Shown here in pieces: positions 61,425-64,000 of a stretch of DNA of 64,000 nucleotides. Under the pieces are notes generated by a model, which did no database searches, was not told the DNA's origin, and worked only from the letters and a program-made list of their open reading frames with translations. This DNA is from JAJCYX01 sp965243825 (lineage in GTDB: Bacteria > Chloroflexota > Dehalococcoidia > Lucifugimonadales > Lucifugimonadaceae), in contig CBDEVT010000001.1 of assembly GCA_965243825.1 (NCBI GenBank), positions 2,728,001-2,792,000 on the forward strand. The letters are read 5' to 3'. A program made the position numbers and the translations under genes. The stretch's first letter is position 1. The number at the start of each line of letters is the position of its first letter.

Positions 61425-61772
61425 ATGGTCACAGCAGACCCTCTCAGTACAACCCTGTTCGCACTTGCCGATCCGACGAGGCGGGCGATCGTCACGCGCC
61501 TGAACGAGAGTGATGCGACCGTCTCCGAAATCGCTGAACCGTTCGATATGAGCCTTCCTGGCGTCTCGAAGCACATCAAGGTGCTGGAGAAGGCAGGACT
61601 GATAAGGCGCAGCAAGGAGGCCCAGTGGCGGCGTTGTCGCCTCAACCCTGAACCGCTCAAGCAGCTTTCGGACTGGGTGGAAGAGTATCGCCAGCACTGG
61701 GAAGAGCGATTCGACAGGCTCGACGCGTACCTCGCCGAGCTACAGAAACCGAACGAGGAGATCGATTCCTGA
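61425..61772 (+). CDS. ArsR-family transcriptional regulator
   Basis: The product has 115 residues. A winged helix spans about 10-80: LFALADPTRRAIVTRLNESDATVSEIAEPFDMSLPGVSKHIKVLEKAGLI is the typical HTH with the recognition helix SLPGVSKHIKVL. The metal-binding CVC motif of true arsenic or zinc sensors is absent. This subgroup regularly stands before AHSA1/SRPBCC and PhnB-like genes, as here. It probably represses its own operon from the palindrome just upstream. Confidence 0.92.
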   Translation: MVTADPLSTTLFALADPTRRAIVTRLNESDATVSEIAEPFDMSLPGVSKHIKVLEKAGLIRRSKEAQWRRCRLNPEPLKQLSDWVEEYRQHWEERFDRLDAYLAELQKPNEEIDS

Positions 61773-61839
61773 CGGTATTTAGAAACTGACCAGGTAGGTA
61801 GCCGATATACAAACCCGGATTCATGTGGAGCAGGCGAAA

Positions 61840-62307
61840 TTGCAAAAGGTAACGACTTTCCTGATGTTCGAATCAGGCGCCGAAGAAGCTGCGAGGCTCT
61901 ACACATCAGTCTTTCCAGACTCAGAAATCACAGAGATCAGCTACATGGGAGAAGGGCCGAACGGTCCTCTGGCATCTGTGAGCTTCGAGATCGGCGGCCA
62001 GAAGTTCTCAGCGTTTGACGGCGGGCCGCATTTTTCGTTCTCCGAAGGCATCTCGATCATGGTGAGCTGTGAAACCCAAGAAGAGATCGACATTTACTGG
62101 CAGAAGCTCTCTGAAAACGGCGGTGAAGAGAGCATGTGCGGCTGGCTGAAGGACAGGTTCGGCATCTCGTGGCAGATCGTCCCGACAGTTCTGTTCGATC
62201 TCATCTCCGACAGTGATCCTGAGAAGGCGAAACGGGCAACTGACGCGATGTTGCAGATGCAGAAACTGGATATCGCTGCCCTCAAGAGAGCTCACGCGGG
62301 CAACTAG
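61840..62307 (+). CDS. PhnB-like VOC-fold protein
   Basis: The product has 155 residues. VTTFLMFESGAEEAARLYTSVFPDSEI at the N-terminus and the internal FGISWQIVPTVLFDLI are typical of the PhnB/3-demethylubiquinone methyltransferase-like family, a glyoxalase-fold group with no known activity. TTG at 61840 is chosen because it gives the normal family start (MQKVTTF) and follows GGAGCAGG; GTG at 61825 is possible. Second gene of the ArsR operon. Confidence 0.85.
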   Translation: MQKVTTFLMFESGAEEAARLYTSVFPDSEITEISYMGEGPNGPLASVSFEIGGQKFSAFDGGPHFSFSEGISIMVSCETQEEIDIYWQKLSENGGEESMCGWLKDRFGISWQIVPTVLFDLISDSDPEKAKRATDAMLQMQKLDIAALKRAHAGN

Positions 62308-62346
62308 CGAGTCCTGAAGGACTTCAATGAGCCCGAAAAGGACAAT

Positions 62347-62820
62347 ATGAACTCAACAGAGCGAGAATTGCGGGTCGAGAGGGTGGTCAATGCGCCACGA
62401 GAACTCGTGTTCAGAATGTGGAGCGAGCCTGCGCACTTCAAGCAGTGGGCGGCGCCCAAAGGATTCACCGTCGAATCGCTGCAGATGGACTTTCGAGTCG
62501 GCGGGATTTACCGCATATGTCTTCGGTCTCCGGAAGGAGACGACTACTGGGTGCGTGGCAAGTACCGCGAGATCGTTCCACTCGAACGCTTCTCGCTCAC
62601 CAACGCATGGGAGAACGAAGACGGAACAACTGGTCCTGAAACCCTTCTGACGGTCTCCTTCGAAGATAGGGGCCAGCAAACAAAGCTGGTTTTGCACCAG
62701 GCCGAATTCGATTCGCTCGAAAGCAGAGACGGACACATGTCTGGTTGGGAAGAGACCCTTGACCAGCTGCCTGGCTATCTCAAAACGCTGTCGCCAGACG
62801 CGAGTGAAACCGAGAGATGA
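62347..62820 (+). CDS. AHSA1/SRPBCC-family protein, copy 1
   Basis: The product has 157 residues. LRVERVVNAPRELVFRMWSEPAHFKQWAAPKGF (the START-like N-terminus), DFRVGGIYRICL and the C-terminal SRDGHMSGWEETLDQLPGYL are diagnostic for AHSA1-like proteins, which form a hydrophobic cavity. No ligand known. AAGGAC lies upstream of the ATG. Its stop overlaps the start of copy 2 (ATGA). Confidence 0.9.
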   Translation: MNSTERELRVERVVNAPRELVFRMWSEPAHFKQWAAPKGFTVESLQMDFRVGGIYRICLRSPEGDDYWVRGKYREIVPLERFSLTNAWENEDGTTGPETLLTVSFEDRGQQTKLVLHQAEFDSLESRDGHMSGWEETLDQLPGYLKTLSPDASETER

Positions 62821-63293
62821 CGGAAGACGCATCACCAGGGTCGCCACCTGCTGGTCGAGAGTTGGTCATAGAGAGAATCTTCGCCGCGCCACGTGAACTC
62901 GTGTTCGATGTTTGGACCGACCCGGTTCATGCGGAAAAATGGTGGGCACCTGAATGGTGTGATGTTGAGTTTCTAGAGATGGATGTGAAGCCGGGTGGTC
63001 GATGGAAGAAATGCATGAGGGACTCAGACGGAAACGAGTTCTGGAGGGCGGGCAAGTTTGTCGAGGTCGTTAGACCGGAGTGGCTCGTATTCACCTACTA
63101 CTCGGACGATCCTGCCTCGAATCCCGGCCACCAGACGATGGTCAGTGTGAAGTTCCACGAGTTAGGTGTTAGCAAGACGAAACTAACCTTGAGCCAGGCC
63201 GTATTCGAATCAGTTGAATCTTGCGCCGGGCACCTGGAGGGCTGGTCTAGCACACTCGAACGGTTCGCGAACCACATAAAACGGATGGGATAA
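62817..63293 (+). CDS. AHSA1/SRPBCC-family protein, copy 2
   Basis: The product has 158 residues. LVIERIFAAPRELVFDVWTDPVHAEKWWAPEWCD, DVKPGGRWKKCM and ESCAGHLEGWSSTLERFANHI show the same fold as copy 1. The two are tandem duplicates coupled by a four-base overlap. Such pairs with an ArsR regulator are common and of unknown physiological role. Fourth gene of the operon. Confidence 0.9.
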   Translation: MTEDASPGSPPAGRELVIERIFAAPRELVFDVWTDPVHAEKWWAPEWCDVEFLEMDVKPGGRWKKCMRDSDGNEFWRAGKFVEVVRPEWLVFTYYSDDPASNPGHQTMVSVKFHELGVSKTKLTLSQAVFESVESCAGHLEGWSSTLERFANHIKRMG

Positions 63294-63371
63294 GCTCAAC
63301 AGGGAAATCCATGCGAAAATCTGCGGCCATGTTCACCCCGATCATGCAGGGAGAAATCCGAGGAGGCTGAG

Positions 63372-64000
63372 ATGAGCGGAGTACGAGTCCTGGTGGGCAC
63401 CCGCAAGGGCGCCTTCACCCTCGAATCTGATGAAGCTCGAAAAGACTGGAAGGTCAGCGGGCCCCACTTTCCTGGCTGGGAGATCTTTCACATGAAGGGG
63501 TCTCCTGTTGATACGGACCGAATTTATGTTGCCCAGCACACAGAATGGTTCGGGCAGCAGGTTCAGGTCTCGAACGACGGAGGCGAAACCTGGGAGTCGG
63601 CAGGAAACGACTTCACTTACGATGGCGAAACTGGAGACCACCTCTGGTACGACGGCACGCCAAAGCCGTGGGCATTCAAGCGGATATGGCACTTTGAGCC
63701 TTCTCGACACGATGCAGACACCGTGTACGCAGGTGCCGAGGACGCCGCGATGTTCAAGACCACCGACGGTGGTAAGACCTGGAATGAGCTAACCGGTCTG
63801 CGAAACCACGATTCCGCGCCTGACTGGTCTCCCGGCGCCGGCGGGCTAGGACTTCACACCATCATTGAGGACCGCGCAAATCCAGGCCGGATGCATGTTG
63901 CGATCTCCGCCGCCGGGGTGTTCCGAACTGAAGATGGCGGTGAGACCTGGACCCCGAAGAACAAAGGCTTGATCTCTGACTTCATGCCTGAGCCGGAGGC
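63372..64000 (+). CDS. BNR/sialidase-like repeat protein, 3' end outside the window
   Basis: From ATG 63372 the frame is open to the right edge (209 codons and two bases). AGGAGG at 63361-63366 gives a strong start. The visible part begins SGVRVLVGTRKGAFTL and contains three Asp-box-like repeats: SNDGGETWESAG, TTDGGKTWNELT and TEDGGETWTPKN. These are the BNR/VPS10 propeller repeats seen in sialidase-like and photosystem-assembly-like proteins. No signal peptide is visible, so a cytosolic propeller is likely. Function unknown. Confidence 0.85.
   Translation, partial: MSGVRVLVGTRKGAFTLESDEARKDWKVSGPHFPGWEIFHMKGSPVDTDRIYVAQHTEWFGQQVQVSNDGGETWESAGNDFTYDGETGDHLWYDGTPKPWAFKRIWHFEPSRHDADTVYAGAEDAAMFKTTDGGKTWNELTGLRNHDSAPDWSPGAGGLGLHTIIEDRANPGRMHVAISAAGVFRTEDGGETWTPKNKGLISDFMPEPE

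Noticed and set aside
62310..62323. AGTCCT/AGGACT hairpin after the PhnB-like gene
   Set aside because: Short, no T-run, and downstream genes of the same operon follow; not a terminator.
1..64000. Mobile elements, prophage, CRISPR arrays or defence systems
   Set aside because: No transposase, integrase, phage structural gene, cas gene or spaced direct repeats were seen.

Overview
The window looks like a chromosomal segment of a free-living, probably marine Chloroflexota bacterium related to the SAR202 cluster. This placement is inferred from gene content, not from a marker phylogeny. The signs are many enzymes acting on sugar acids and 2-hydroxy acids (enolase-superfamily dehydratase, UxuA-like dehydratase, HpcH/HpaI aldolases, Ldh-type dehydrogenases, LutABC, L-2-hydroxyglutarate oxidase), many lipoproteins with a clear lipobox, frequent TTG/GTG starts, and no plasmid, phage or IS genes. 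I saw no CRISPR array, transposase or rRNA.

Layout. 1-1.9 kb: 5' end of an MtaB-type tRNA methylthiotransferase (minus strand), tRNA-His, tRNA-Arg and a coiled-coil protein closed by a strong intrinsic terminator. 2-9.4 kb: CMD-family protein, membrane-anchored unknown, DinB protein, an MFS transporter broken by an in-frame TGA, two sugar-acid dehydratases, a zinc-ribbon methyltransferase and a TIM-barrel isomerase behind a hairpin-rich leader. 9.4-16.2 kb: ECF-like sigma factor, fumC, methyltransferase, DUF4328-like membrane protein, tRNA-Thr, nucleosidase, lipoprotein and an ATP-grasp ligase. 16.2-23.7 kb: dhaKL behind a recognisable promoter, then a MoxR-DUF58-transglutaminase operon whose transglutaminase has Ala where the catalytic Cys should be. 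23.7-30.2 kb: two divergent 2-hydroxyacid dehydrogenases, smpB, a CtpA-type protease and recQ.

30.3-38.5 kb is a catabolic block: two tandem divergent HpcH/HpaI proteins, Ldh, Gfo/Idh/MocA oxidoreductase, zinc alcohol dehydrogenase, MFS transporter, one-helix protein and a canonical HpcH/HpaI aldolase. 38.7-46.4 kb: sensor kinase, PQQ-type sugar dehydrogenase lipoprotein, YbjQ, PEBP lipoprotein, small lipoprotein, YprB-like exonuclease, and PAC2 coupled to an acidic-tailed unknown. 46.6-49.6 kb: tyrA-aroA-gmk. 49.6-61.2 kb: two tandem M20 amidohydrolases, glycerate kinase, GNAT, lutABC, a second Ldh, a second ATP-grasp ligase and lhgO. 61.4-64 kb: ArsR regulator with promoter and operator-like palindrome, PhnB-like protein, two AHSA1 proteins and a truncated BNR-repeat protein.

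Taken together (inference), the window encodes pieces of a route from polysaccharide-derived sugar acids to central metabolism. Dehydratases would make 2-keto-3-deoxy acids, HpcH/HpaI aldolases would cleave them to pyruvate plus an aldehyde, dehydrogenases would convert the aldehydes and hydroxy acids, and glycerate kinase, Dha kinase, LutABC and FumC would bring the products into glycolysis and the TCA cycle.
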